Part shown: positions 51,708-61,097 of the stretch, one piece after another
Layout of the letters: each line of letters opens with the position of its first letter
Position numbering within the stretch: the first letter of the stretch is position 1
Assembly (NCBI GenBank): GCA_034090045.1
Contig: JAXDTI010000002.1
Coordinates: 62,001-126,000, forward strand
Source of the DNA: JAXDTI01 sp034090045
GTDB lineage: Bacteria; Actinomycetota; Actinomycetes; Actinomycetales; Actinomycetaceae
Reading direction: 5' to 3'
DNA: 64,000 nucleotides
Notes under the pieces: model-generated
The model's database searches: none
Told to the model about the DNA's origin: nothing
What the model saw: the letters and a program-made list of their open reading frames with translations, nothing else
Position numbers and translations under genes: made by a program

Positions 51708-52903
51708 CAAAACACCACCTGTGAAAACGCGTTCAAGGCTCCCGGATCACCGATTGCCGCCGCGACAGCGGCACCACCGCCAATGAACCGACCGAGCAGG
51801 AATGTAACACCGGCGGCACCGTAGCCGATGAGCAGTTGGCGTAAGGCACGCGGCAGCGGATGCGCCCCAGAAAGCAAACCGACAATACCGCCGGTGATGA
51901 GCAGACAGATTCCGACAACGATAATCGCAATCCCAGCGGCGGTCGCCACCGGCACGCGAAGCAGGAACGGCAGTACCGGAACTGCCGCTCCGAGCGCAAA
52001 GAACAGGAAACTTGAGGTTCCGGCACGCAGCCCGGTGCCTATCTCCTCGTGAGAGTCTGTACTGGTTGTAGCCTGTTTCAAGGTGTCACTGTCGCCGGAT
52101 ACCGCAACCGTACCATCCAGTGGTGTGGCAGTCTCTCCGGCAACCCGCTGCAATTCGGATCGGGCGCGTTCCTCGGCGGCCTGGGCATCCATCCCGCGGG
52201 CACGGTAGACGAGAGCAAGCTCGTTAGCGTTGATGTCGAGTTGGCGCATCGAACCGGAAACCTGCGGATGCGGGTCGGAAGCTTCCAGTAGTTCACGTTG
52301 GGAATGCACCGAAATATATTCACCAGCGCCCATCGAGAGCGCCCCGGCGAGCAGACCGGCGAACCCGGCGGCAACAATCACAGCTTTTGAGGTTCCGGTA
52401 CCCATCACTCCGAGAATCAGCGCGCAGGTTGAAACTAAACCATCGTTCATGCCGAACACGGAGGCGCGAAAAGACCCGGCCATCCGGGAACGTTGCCGCG
52501 CCGCGAGAGCCCGCACAACCTCGGAATGTATATGCTCGTCAGCTGCCATTTGGGCGGTGGCATCGGCATCATCGTCATAGGATGTGCGCTCCTCGGCTCC
52601 CTGCATCATTGCAAGCACGAAAATAGAGCCGACATTGCGCGCCAAAAAATTGAATAATCGCGCTTTCAAGGGTGCGCGAGGCGCAGGTAATACTCGCTCA
52701 CCGAGCAGCTGCTCCCAATAGCTTTCGTGGCGGCGTTCCGCCGCAGCCAGCTCCTCGAAGATTTCGCGTTCCACGCCGGTGCGGGTGCGTGCCAGGTGCC
52801 TGTAGGTATCCGCCTCCAGCCTTTCCTCCGCCAAATACCGTCTCCACCTGCGGATTTGTTTGCGTGTCGGCTGTGATCCGGGGGTGGTCATAGCTGCTGA
52901 CAT
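51707..52903 (-). CDS. VIT-family iron/manganese transporter with ferritin-like N-terminus
   Basis: 398 residues from ATG 52903, AGGA 6 nt ahead. Residues 15-140 are a ferritin/rubrerythrin-like helical domain (EERLEADTYRHLARTRTG, IFEELAAAERRHESYWEQLL) with Glu and His placed to bind iron. The VIT1/CCC1 part follows: ASVFGMNDGLVSTCALILG, AGALSMGAGEYISV, and three C-terminal membrane segments with the GAAVPVLPFLL motif. It should move ferrous iron or manganese out of the cytoplasm. The combination matches iron exporters of the MbfA type. Confidence 0.88.
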   Translation of the reverse strand: MSAAMTTPGSQPTRKQIRRWRRYLAEERLEADTYRHLARTRTGVEREIFEELAAAERRHESYWEQLLGERVLPAPRAPLKARLFNFLARNVGSIFVLAMMQGAEERTSYDDDADATAQMAADEHIHSEVVRALAARQRSRMAGSFRASVFGMNDGLVSTCALILGVMGTGTSKAVIVAAGFAGLLAGALSMGAGEYISVHSQRELLEASDPHPQVSGSMRQLDINANELALVYRARGMDAQAAEERARSELQRVAGETATPLDGTVAVSGDSDTLKQATTSTDSHEEIGTGLRAGTSSFLFFALGAAVPVLPFLLRVPVATAAGIAIIVVGICLLITGGIVGLLSGAHPLPRALRQLLIGYGAAGVTFLLGRFIGGGAAVAAAIGDPGALNAFSQVVF

Positions 52904-52930
52904 CACTAATCCTGTATCCGAGTCCGGTGG

Positions 52931-53245
52931 TTATTCGGAGACTTCTTCCACCTCGATGTCTACGTACTCGGCACCGGTCGAAGAATCCGCGCGCGCCCGC
53001 TCCTCAATCCCGAAAAGTCGGTTCTTAATGGATTCAGCAACCTTGTCGGTGATGCGTTCTCCCTGGATACGCAGCTGTTCAGAAGCCTTTAGTTTCGCGG
53101 TGTTTCTCGCCTGGGCGACAGTCGGATTCTCGGTGATACGCCGAACCGCGACCGCTATCGGACCGTCCGGGTTGTTGCGCATCTCGCGGCGCGCCAACAC
53201 GTATCCGGCACCGATGCCGAGCACCGCAATCATTTTTTTGCCCAT
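52931..53245 (-). CDS. YtxH-like small protein
   Basis: 104 residues. A short hydrophobic start (MIAVLGIGAGYVLARREM), then charged helix: VAQARNTAKLKASEQLRIQG and ITDKVAESIKNRLFG, ending in an acidic tail. It resembles YtxH-type membrane-tethered proteins of unknown role, conserved near DNA replication or envelope genes. It lies 39 nt after recF and 27 nt before the VIT gene, probably in one transcript. Confidence 0.65.
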   Translation of the reverse strand: MGKKMIAVLGIGAGYVLARREMRNNPDGPIAVAVRRITENPTVAQARNTAKLKASEQLRIQGERITDKVAESIKNRLFGIEERARADSSTGAEYVDIEVEEVSE

Positions 53246-53284
53246 TACGACCCCCGATCACTGAAGAATCTGCCAGTCGCTATT

Positions 53285-54451
53285 CTATCTGGAATCTTCG
53301 ATACTGCCGACGCCAGGGTCGCTGAGCTCAGTGCGGCCGCTGCCCATCGACACCTCCAGGACTGTGGCATCCAGTTCCACCGGGATTTCTGTGCCGTTGG
53401 CTACGGTGATTATCGCCTGGTCAGCTGCCTTTATCGCGGGGATTAAAGCACGGCGGCGGGACTCGTCAAGCTCGGCAAACACGTCATCGAGCAGCAGTAT
53501 CGGCATCGTTGAATGGCTACGGAACAGCTCAAAGGTTGCCAGCCGCAAAGCCAGAGCCGTAGACCAGGTTTCACCGTGGGAGGCATATCCCTTTACCGGT
53601 AACCCACCCAGAGTAATATCCATATCATCGCGGTGAGCCCCAACCAGGTTCACGCCGCGACGCAGCTCATCGGAGCGCGCCGCCGTTATCGCCTCAGCGA
53701 GGCTCGACGCATATTCCAGGTGGCGGGCACGGTATTCAAGGCTGAGCTCAGTGACCTTTGCCGTGTCCTCGGTGATTGCCCGATACTGTGCTGTCGCGTG
53801 GGGTTGGAGTTCGTCGAGCAGGCCACGGCGCTCCGTGATGATGCGTTCGGTCAGTTCCAGCAGCTGTCCATCCCAAACGGCGAGGGTCGATTCGGCATAT
53901 TCATCGGGTGGGCGCCGGGAACGTCCGGCACGTTCAGCCGCCATCTGTTTCAGGAGCGCGCCGCGCTGCTTGAGAACCCGGTTGTAGTCGGCGTAGATAC
54001 CGGCCATAACCGGGCGGGTTTGTACCACCAGGTCATCGAGGAAATGCCTCCGGGCCGCCGGGTCTCCGCTGACAATAGCGAGGTCTTCGGGCGCAAAAAG
54101 CACCACTTTCAGCTGCCCTATCAGGTCGCGGGGACGCACCTGTTGGCGGTTGAGGCGCGCCCGGTTCGCGCGCGAAGCAACTATTTCAATGTCGAGGCGC
54201 AGTTCGCGTCCAGCATCATCGACACGCGCGTTAATCACGGCGGCTCTCCGCTCCCCACCCCCGGCACGGATAAGGGCTTGGTCTGCAGAAACACGGTGTG
54301 AGTGGAGGGTTGCGAGATAACCTATTGCCTCAATGAAATTGGTTTTCCCCTGCCCGTTCCCCCCCCGCAAAACCACCGTCCCTCGCGGCAGATGCACCAG
54401 GGCGGCACCGTAGGAGCGGAAATCGGTGAGTTGAATGTCGGTTATGAACAA
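53285..54451 (-). CDS. recF: DNA recombination and repair protein RecF
   Basis: 388 residues, TTG start at 54451 giving MFITDIQLTDFRSYG, the family start. Walker A is GGNGQGKTN; the signature and Walker B appear as LVGAHRDDMDI and PILLLDDVFAELD. RecF loads RecA at gapped DNA. Placed after dnaN as usual, but gyrB and the DUF721 gene that normally follow are absent; a YtxH-like gene comes next. Confidence 0.95.
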   Translation of the reverse strand: MFITDIQLTDFRSYGAALVHLPRGTVVLRGGNGQGKTNFIEAIGYLATLHSHRVSADQALIRAGGGERRAAVINARVDDAGRELRLDIEIVASRANRARLNRQQVRPRDLIGQLKVVLFAPEDLAIVSGDPAARRHFLDDLVVQTRPVMAGIYADYNRVLKQRGALLKQMAAERAGRSRRPPDEYAESTLAVWDGQLLELTERIITERRGLLDELQPHATAQYRAITEDTAKVTELSLEYRARHLEYASSLAEAITAARSDELRRGVNLVGAHRDDMDITLGGLPVKGYASHGETWSTALALRLATFELFRSHSTMPILLLDDVFAELDESRRRALIPAIKAADQAIITVANGTEIPVELDATVLEVSMGSGRTELSDPGVGSIEDSR

Positions 54452-54478
54452 GGTCGGATGCGTCCCGCCGTCCGAGCA

Positions 54479-55615
54479 TTAACCGGGATAGCGAACCGGC
54501 ATCAACAGGTACTTGTAACCCGGAACCTCAGCACCTTCCGGTTCGGTCTGGGCGGTTAGCACCGCCGGCTTATTCGGGTGGGTGAAAGACATACGCACGT
54601 ATTCGGTGTCGATTGCGGCCAAACCGTCTCGCAGATAGCCGGGGTTAAAGGCGGTGAGGAACTCGTCATCCGAACCGGTGAAATAGCATGACAACTGTTC
54701 ACTGAACTCGGCATCATCACCGCGGCCGGCATCCAGACCGAGCGTACCCTCGGAACGGAAAGTCATGCGCACCGGAGCGAGATGTTCCACAACCAGGCTG
54801 ACGCGGCGTAGCGCCTCCAACAGCGGGGCACGTGGCACGACCGCGTGAATCGGGGTTTCCGCCGGGAACAACCCCAACACGTTCGGATAGTCACCCTGGG
54901 TTAGCTGGCTGGTCATCTGCTGCCCGGAAACAGCCATCGCGAGCAACGCACCGGTACCGCCGGAAACATCCAGGCTGACATCGACACTGCCGCCGGTGAG
55001 CTGCTTGCTCATTTCCTGGAGCACCCGCGCCTTCACCAGCGCCGCGCCCTCAACCTCGCCATCAACCGGGGTCCAGTCCACCTCCCGCATGGCGAGGCGA
55101 TAACGGTCAGTAGCGAGCATCGTAATTTTCGGACCGTTAACCACCATCTGTACGGTGGCCAGCAACGGCAATGTGTCATCCCCGGAAGCCGCCACCGCGA
55201 CCTGGGAGACCGCAACCGCCAACTCTGCGGCATCAATCGTGCCCGTCACCTCAGGGATCTTCGGCAGGTCGGGGTATTCATCGACCGGCATGGTCGCCAG
55301 CGAGAAATGAGAGGAACCGGCATCGATACTGACTTTGTTCCCGTCGAGACGCAGCTCAACCGGCTTATTCGGTAGCGACTTCGCAATCGAGGAGAGCATT
55401 CGACCTGAAACGAGTACCGCACCCGGCTCATCAACCTCCGCCTCGAAACGGGTGCGCGCTGAAGCCTCGAAGTCAAAAGCTGAAAGCGTCACAATGTCAT
55501 CCGCTGCCTTTAACATAATCCCAGCCAACACCGGAATCGCCGGGCGTTGCGGCAACGTATGCGCCACCCAACCAACCGCGTCGGCGAGCACATCACGGTT
55601 CACTCGAATAATCAT
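54479..55615 (-). CDS. dnaN: DNA polymerase III beta clamp
   Basis: 378 residues, ATG after GGAGG. The three clamp repeats are evident, e.g. NRDVLADAVGWVAHTLPQRP, LLATVQMVVNGPKITMLATD, with a C-terminal YKYLLMPVRYPG. Encircles DNA and holds the polymerase. The upstream gap has a perfect palindrome AGCTATATATAGCT (55635-55648) in the likely promoter. The gene upstream should be dnaA but is instead the divergent ino1; only one DnaA-box-like TGTGGATA occurs in the gap, so this is not an obvious origin. Confidence 0.96.
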   Translation of the reverse strand: MIIRVNRDVLADAVGWVAHTLPQRPAIPVLAGIMLKAADDIVTLSAFDFEASARTRFEAEVDEPGAVLVSGRMLSSIAKSLPNKPVELRLDGNKVSIDAGSSHFSLATMPVDEYPDLPKIPEVTGTIDAAELAVAVSQVAVAASGDDTLPLLATVQMVVNGPKITMLATDRYRLAMREVDWTPVDGEVEGAALVKARVLQEMSKQLTGGSVDVSLDVSGGTGALLAMAVSGQQMTSQLTQGDYPNVLGLFPAETPIHAVVPRAPLLEALRRVSLVVEHLAPVRMTFRSEGTLGLDAGRGDDAEFSEQLSCYFTGSDDEFLTAFNPGYLRDGLAAIDTEYVRMSFTHPNKPAVLTAQTEPEGAEVPGYKYLLMPVRYPG

Positions 55616-55867
55616 GGATCCTCCAAACGTATACAGCTATATATAGCTTATGGCAAACCCCTTACATTTAGCACCAAAACAACATACCGCTGGTAGCGGG
55701 CGGCGACCCGTCAGATAACAGCGGTGTAGACTGTGGATATCAGGCGCATCGGCTCCAGCTGATGCCGAAGCGAAAAACGAGCGACACCAGAAAGGAGCGC
55801 AACCGGCGCGGCTGCAGATGCATCGCCGCGATGCAGCCCTATACGGTGCCGCTCAGGAGGGACAGTC

Positions 55868-56944
55868 ATGGGCGGAATCCGCACCGCGATTATAGGTATC
55901 GGGAACTGTGCAAACTCCCTGATACAGGGGGTACATTTTTATCGTGACACCGATCCTGGCGAGACCGTGCCGGGGCTGATGCACGTAAACTTCGGCGGCT
56001 ATCACATTCGCGACATCGAGTTCGTTGCGGCATTCGACGTGGATGCGGCAAAGGTCGGGCGGGATCTGTCCGAGGCGATTTGGGCGAGCGAAAACAACAC
56101 CTATAAATTTACGGAAGTGCCGGCGACCGGTGTCACCGTGGAACGCGGCGTGACCCTGGACGGGCTGGGTGAATACTATCGCGGTGAGATTACCGAATCG
56201 AGCGAACCGGAACCCAGCGCCGCCGGACTGGTTGCCACCCTCCGTGAAAAGCGTGTTGAAGTGCTGGTATCGTACCTGCCAGTGGGTTCAGAAAAGGCCG
56301 ACAGGTTCTATGCCCAGTGCGCGATCAATGCCGGATGCGCCTTTGTGAACTGCCTGCCGGTTTTTATTGCCTCCGACCCCGAGTGGGCAGCAAAGTTCGA
56401 GGCAGCCGGCGTGCCAATCATCGGGGACGACATAAAATCGCAGTTCGGAGCAACAATATCGCATAGGGATCTGGTGCATTTGATGGAGACACGCGGAGTG
56501 CGTATCGACCGTACCTACCAGTTGAATGTCGGCGGCAATATGGATTTCAAAAATATGTTGCAGCGTTCCCGCCTGGAGTCCAAAAAAATCTCGAAAACCA
56601 ATGCGGTCACCTCGAATATGACCGAGCCTCCGGCAGAACACAACGTGCATGTCGGGCCGAGTGACTATGTGCCCTGGCTCGATGACCGAAAGTTCGCTTT
56701 CGTGCGGGTAGAGGGCACGACCTTCGGAAACGTGCCAATCAACATCGAATACAAACTCGAAGTGTGGGACTCCCCGAACTCGGCCGGCATCGTGATTGAC
56801 GCGATTCGCGCCGCCAAAATCGGGTTGGATAGGGGGTTGGCTGGGCCGCTGCTGGATCCGGCATCGTACTTCATGAAGTCCCCACCACAGCAGCGCCCAG
56901 ACGACGCGGCTCGCGCCGCTGTCGAAGCTTTCATCAGGGGCTGA
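55868..56944 (+). CDS. ino1: Inositol-3-phosphate synthase
   Basis: 358 residues, ATG after CAGGAGGGACAG. Makes myo-inositol-3-phosphate from glucose-6-phosphate with NAD, the first step to phosphatidylinositol and mycothiol. The actinobacterial form: GIGNCANSLIQGVHFY, VSYLPVGSEKADRFYAQCA, DDIKSQFGATISHRDLV, QLNVGGNMDFKNM with LESKKISKTNAV. A hairpin with GGCTGCA and TGCAGCC arms lies in the leader region, upstream of the Shine-Dalgarno site. ino1 is origin-proximal in mycobacteria too. Confidence 0.95.
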   Translation: MGGIRTAIIGIGNCANSLIQGVHFYRDTDPGETVPGLMHVNFGGYHIRDIEFVAAFDVDAAKVGRDLSEAIWASENNTYKFTEVPATGVTVERGVTLDGLGEYYRGEITESSEPEPSAAGLVATLREKRVEVLVSYLPVGSEKADRFYAQCAINAGCAFVNCLPVFIASDPEWAAKFEAAGVPIIGDDIKSQFGATISHRDLVHLMETRGVRIDRTYQLNVGGNMDFKNMLQRSRLESKKISKTNAVTSNMTEPPAEHNVHVGPSDYVPWLDDRKFAFVRVEGTTFGNVPINIEYKLEVWDSPNSAGIVIDAIRAAKIGLDRGLAGPLLDPASYFMKSPPQQRPDDAARAAVEAFIRG

Positions 56945-56949
56945 CACCC

Positions 56950-58416
56950 GTGGACTCGCAACTGCCACCGGCAGCCGAGATGACGGCTCGCGCCTATGCC
57001 ACTTTTGACCGACTACCCGCGCAGATAGATGAAGTGGCGCGGCTTTTTGTAGCCGCTGGACACGAGATTTCCCTGGTGGGAGGGCCAGTACGGGACGCTT
57101 TTCTGGGGATCGAGCCGCACGATTTCGATTTAACCACCTCCGCGCGCCCGGAAGAAAGCGAACGGATCTTGCAGTCCTGGACACGGGCAACCTGGGATAT
57201 GGGTCGGGAGTTCGGAACTATAGGCGCCGAACGCGACGGGGTGTCTGTCGAGGTCACAACTTATCGGGCTGATGAGTACCACGCCGACTCGCGCAAACCC
57301 GAGGTGGCGTTCGGGGATTCCCTGGAGGGGGATCTGCGGCGGCGAGACTTCACCGTAAACGCGATGGCTCTGCGGCTGCCTGACCGCACCCTAGTTGACC
57401 CCTATGGCGGATTATCCGACCTGTTAGCTGGGGTTTTACGGACACCGATTTCAGCGGAAGTAAGTTTCGAAGACGACCCGCTGCGGATCATGCGGGCGGC
57501 ACGTTTCGCTGCCCAGTTACGTCTGGACGTGGACGAGGATGTGCTACGGGCGATGGCTGAGCGCGCCGAACGACTGCGCATAGTTTCTGCCGAACGCATC
57601 CGCGCCGAGTTGGAGAGATTGATGGTTTCGCCAGCTCCCCGTCGCGGACTGGAACTGATGGTGCATACCGGGGTGGCAGATGTGGTACTGCCGGAACTCT
57701 CTGCGCTGGTGGAGACACACGACGAGCACGGCCGCCACAAAGATGTCTATGAGCACACACTGACCGTCCTGGATCAGGCAATCGCTTTAGAAACCGACAC
57801 GGACGGGCCGGTACCGCGCCCCGATTTCGTGCTGCGTTTCGCAGCCATCATGCATGATGTTGGGAAACCCGCGACCCGCCGTTTCGAACCTGACGGAACC
57901 GTGAGTTTCCACCACCACGATATTGTGGGGGCGAAACTGACACGCAAACGGATGCGTGCCTTGAAATTCGATAAAGCCACCACGCGAGACGTATCCGACC
58001 TGGTAGCCATGCATTTGCGTTTCCACGGTTACGGGGAGCAGGGCTGGACAGATTCGGCGGTGCGCCGATACGTAACCGATGCCGGAGAACTGTTGGAGCG
58101 GCTGCACCGGCTGACGCGCGCTGACGTCACCACCCGCAACCGCCGGAAAGCAGAGCGACTGGCTCACGCCTATGATGACCTGGAGCGGCGTATCCATAAA
58201 CTCGCTGAACAGGAGGAGCTAGCCGCTATCCGCCCCGACCTGGACGGCAACGAAATCATGGAGATACTGGGGATAGGGCCGGGTCGGGAAGTCGGGGCGG
58301 CCTATAAATACCTGTTGAACCTGCGGATGGAAAACGGACCTATGGAACCGGAGGCGGCGCGGGAGGCACTGCTGCAATGGTGGGACGAGCACGGCGGTGG
58401 CCATGTCCAGGAATAA
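56950..58416 (+). CDS. cca: CCA tRNA nucleotidyltransferase
   Basis: 488 residues, GTG start 5 nt after ino1. Adds CCA to tRNA 3' ends. Class II nucleotidyltransferase head: LVGGPVRDAFLG and HDFDLTTSARP with the catalytic Asp pair, then EGDLRRRDFTVNAMALRL. The HD domain after residue 290 has AAIMHDVGKPATRRF, an HD phosphohydrolase pair typical of actinobacterial forms. Its neighbours match the order seen near the mycobacterial origin (pcnA-mutT4-Rv3909). Confidence 0.95.
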   Translation: MDSQLPPAAEMTARAYATFDRLPAQIDEVARLFVAAGHEISLVGGPVRDAFLGIEPHDFDLTTSARPEESERILQSWTRATWDMGREFGTIGAERDGVSVEVTTYRADEYHADSRKPEVAFGDSLEGDLRRRDFTVNAMALRLPDRTLVDPYGGLSDLLAGVLRTPISAEVSFEDDPLRIMRAARFAAQLRLDVDEDVLRAMAERAERLRIVSAERIRAELERLMVSPAPRRGLELMVHTGVADVVLPELSALVETHDEHGRHKDVYEHTLTVLDQAIALETDTDGPVPRPDFVLRFAAIMHDVGKPATRRFEPDGTVSFHHHDIVGAKLTRKRMRALKFDKATTRDVSDLVAMHLRFHGYGEQGWTDSAVRRYVTDAGELLERLHRLTRADVTTRNRRKAERLAHAYDDLERRIHKLAEQEELAAIRPDLDGNEIMEILGIGPGREVGAAYKYLLNLRMENGPMEPEAAREALLQWWDEHGGGHVQE

Positions 58417-59002
58417 TCACAGCGAACACGGTGACCATCAGCTACGACGCGCGAAAGGTAGCGGCAGCGCAGCCGGTATTCCGATTCCACGAGGGCGGCG
58501 GCGAGATAAACGCAACCTGCCGGCAGTTCACGAAACATCCGCCGGCGGAATGATTGTAAAAGTCGAAAATGGCGAAGCCTGGGTGGCGCTGATTGCGCGG
58601 CGCAACCGGCACGGGAACCTGGAATGGTGCCTGCCGAAAGGACACGTGGAAGCGCCGGAAACCCAAGAGCAGGCAGCAGAGCGCGAGGTTTTTGAAGAAA
58701 CCGGCATCCACGGGGACGTAATATCACCGCTGACCAGCATAAACTATTCTTTTTATGGGGCTGGCAGAATAGTGTACAAGGTTGTGCATCACTACCTGCT
58801 GGAAGCCACCAGCGGCGATATTGGTGTCGAAAACGACCCCGACCACGAGGCCGAACGAGCCGAATGGGTGCGTTTCTCCGACCTCGGGAAACGACTGGTA
58901 TACGCGAACGAGTTAAAGGTCGCCGCCGAGGCGCGCAGGCTCCTGGGACTCGGCGACGAAAGTGACGAAACTGCAGGTGAGCACGGTGACGGAGATGGTT
59001 AA
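58397..59002 (+). CDS. NUDIX hydrolase (MutT4-like)
   Basis: 201 residues if GTG 58397 is used; ATG 58403 is the alternative. The start overlaps cca by 20 nt. The Nudix box is complete: GHVEAPETQEQAAE followed by REVFEETGI, fitting Gx5Ex7REUXEExGU. The N-terminal 45 residues are basic and probably disordered. Position next to cca and the DUF6049 gene corresponds to mycobacterial mutT4, a nucleotide-pool-cleaning enzyme; its substrate here is not known. Confidence 0.9.
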   Translation: MAMSRNNHSEHGDHQLRRAKGSGSAAGIPIPRGRRRDKRNLPAVHETSAGGMIVKVENGEAWVALIARRNRHGNLEWCLPKGHVEAPETQEQAAEREVFEETGIHGDVISPLTSINYSFYGAGRIVYKVVHHYLLEATSGDIGVENDPDHEAERAEWVRFSDLGKRLVYANELKVAAEARRLLGLGDESDETAGEHGDGDG

Positions 59003-61097
59003 GCTCCCAAAGCAACTCCTGGGTGCGCTCGCTGCGGTACTCGCCGCCACAACCTCGATGCTCGGTACTCAAATCACCGCCGCGCAGCCGCCCGCCACGC
59101 AGCAGGTGAAAGCAGTAACGAAAACCGCAGAGCAGGCTAAGATCGCCATCACCGCCCTCAACCCCACGGTAATCACCGCAGACACCAAAGAAGTCACCGT
59201 GACGGCTCGCATACAGGCGGGCAAAAACAACCTGAGTGGTTTGGCGCTCAACATCGCCGTGGCCTATCAATCAACCCTTGATATCAGCCAATTCGCAGAA
59301 TGGATTCGCCCCGACGGTCTCAGTCAACAGCCCTATCTCTTTCTCGTAGACAGCCGCACCGTACCCGACATCCGCGCCACAACCAGCAGCGAAATTGAGA
59401 TAAAGGTGCCGGTAAGCGCACTGCCGTTGGCTGCCGCAAACGAGTGGGGAGGACGGGCATTACGCATCACACTCACCGGAAACGGTCTCGATGAAGACGG
59501 CATCAGCGATAACTCACTGATGCTGCTGGCTACCGAGGAAAGAGTCTCCCCCACCCCGCTGCTGGCGGCACTGCCGATAACACCGAACGGCACAGAAATG
59601 GCGAACACGCTCGCAAAAACCACCTTGAAGAGCGCAGACGCTGCCGAACCTGAGGCGCAGACCCAAACAACTTCGACACCCGAAACGGTGCTCACAGCCC
59701 TCAGCCGAGGCCGCGCCGGGATGCTCTACATCATCGATGACGCCCTGGTGGCTACCGAATCTGTCTACCGTGACCACGACTGGCCGTTGCAGACACCGAA
59801 AAACGTAAACACCACGGCCGCAACCCAGATGCGCGCTGCCCAGAAAGCCGGTGCCGACATCACCCTCGGCGGGACGGGCCTGCCCGACGCCACTACACTC
59901 GCCACCGCCAACCCCAGAGCGCTCTCCGAGAGCCTCAAAGCCAGCAGCATCCTCGCCGAAACTGCCGACATCCAACTCGCCCCCATCGTCATGCCGAAGT
60001 GGAACAGCAAAACCGCTGCAACCATCGAACAGGCCGCAGCCGGAGCCTATACCACGAAGCCCCTGAAAATCGTGGCGTCCTGCCCGGAAGACGAAAACCT
60101 CACCTATCATCCTGCCGCCATCAGCGCAGATAGCGAAATACTGTGCGCAAACGAGGAGCTATCGCGGGCACTGTCGAGCACCTCTAAAACCCTCGGCGCA
60201 GACCTCGACAACACCCAGCTGGCCGGCGCAATACTGGCGATAATCACCCGCGAGCGACCCTACGACCCGCGAGCGACGGGGGCGAATATCACCACCACCC
60301 GCGCCGAAATATCGGCTGCACGAACCGCCGCCGTGCTCGAAATGCCGTGGGTTAAAGGCGTGGCACTCAAAGATTTGAGCGGTCTGAACCGCAACGACAG
60401 CGGTATAGAACCGGAGTCATCAAGCATCGAGCCAGACCCGAAAATCAGCAGCGACCTGGCAGAAATTCAGCGGCTACAGGAGCAGATAACCGATGCCAGT
60501 CCGAACCCCGAAGCGGTTAGTGCACCGTTGAGCCAACTAGCGCTGCTGCGTGCCACCAGGGTCACCGACTCTACCCGCACCGATGCGATAGCCTCCGCAA
60601 CAAAAAGAACAATCGACCAGGTGGGGAACGGTTTAACTGTGTCTGCGCCGCGGCAGATGAACCTGATTTCTGCCAACACCGAAATCCCGGTTCCGGTGTC
60701 TAACCAACTGGGAGTGCCGGTGCAAATACACGTGTGGGCGCAGCCGCAGGATTCCCGACTGAGCGCCGATAAACCCGCCAAAATACAGCTCGCCCCCTAT
60801 AGTTCAGCGACAGCACGAATACCTATTAAGGCAGTTGGAAACGGAAACTTGCGGGTGAAAGTGCTGATAACCACACCAAAAGGCGATCAGATTGGTCAAA
60901 CATCGACCATAGATCTCCTGGTTCGCGCCCACTGGGAAGACCGGGCGTTCACAGTTTTAGCTATCCTGGTAACAGTGGTATTCACGGTCGGTTTGGTGCG
61001 AGCGTGGCGGCGGAAGTCACGCGCAGGGCAGCAATCGGAGGCAGGCGGAGCGCCTGCCGGGGAAACGGCGAAGGGTGTTTCAAATGCAGACAGGTGA
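58986..61097 (+). CDS. DUF6049 family secreted/membrane protein
   Basis: 703 residues from GTG 58986, preceded by AGGTGA at 5 nt; ATG 58995 and a longer start at 58962 are alternatives. Signal peptide residues 4-30 (LGALAAVLAATTSMLG), long extracellular beta-rich region, one C-terminal membrane segment (FTVLAILVTVVFTVGLVRAW) and a basic tail. The N-terminal NPTVITADTKEVTVTARIQ and the mid-region IVMPKWNSKT match the DUF6049 family, which in mycobacteria (Rv3909) lies next to the MviN flippase gene and has an envelope role still undefined. Confidence 0.85.
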   Translation: MTEMVKLPKQLLGALAAVLAATTSMLGTQITAAQPPATQQVKAVTKTAEQAKIAITALNPTVITADTKEVTVTARIQAGKNNLSGLALNIAVAYQSTLDISQFAEWIRPDGLSQQPYLFLVDSRTVPDIRATTSSEIEIKVPVSALPLAAANEWGGRALRITLTGNGLDEDGISDNSLMLLATEERVSPTPLLAALPITPNGTEMANTLAKTTLKSADAAEPEAQTQTTSTPETVLTALSRGRAGMLYIIDDALVATESVYRDHDWPLQTPKNVNTTAATQMRAAQKAGADITLGGTGLPDATTLATANPRALSESLKASSILAETADIQLAPIVMPKWNSKTAATIEQAAAGAYTTKPLKIVASCPEDENLTYHPAAISADSEILCANEELSRALSSTSKTLGADLDNTQLAGAILAIITRERPYDPRATGANITTTRAEISAARTAAVLEMPWVKGVALKDLSGLNRNDSGIEPESSSIEPDPKISSDLAEIQRLQEQITDASPNPEAVSAPLSQLALLRATRVTDSTRTDAIASATKRTIDQVGNGLTVSAPRQMNLISANTEIPVPVSNQLGVPVQIHVWAQPQDSRLSADKPAKIQLAPYSSATARIPIKAVGNGNLRVKVLITTPKGDQIGQTSTIDLLVRAHWEDRAFTVLAILVTVVFTVGLVRAWRRKSRAGQQSEAGGAPAGETAKGVSNADR

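Noticed and set aside
55616..55867. dnaN-ino1 gap as chromosomal origin
   Set aside because: Only one DnaA-box-like sequence and no dnaA gene. An origin would need a cluster of boxes.
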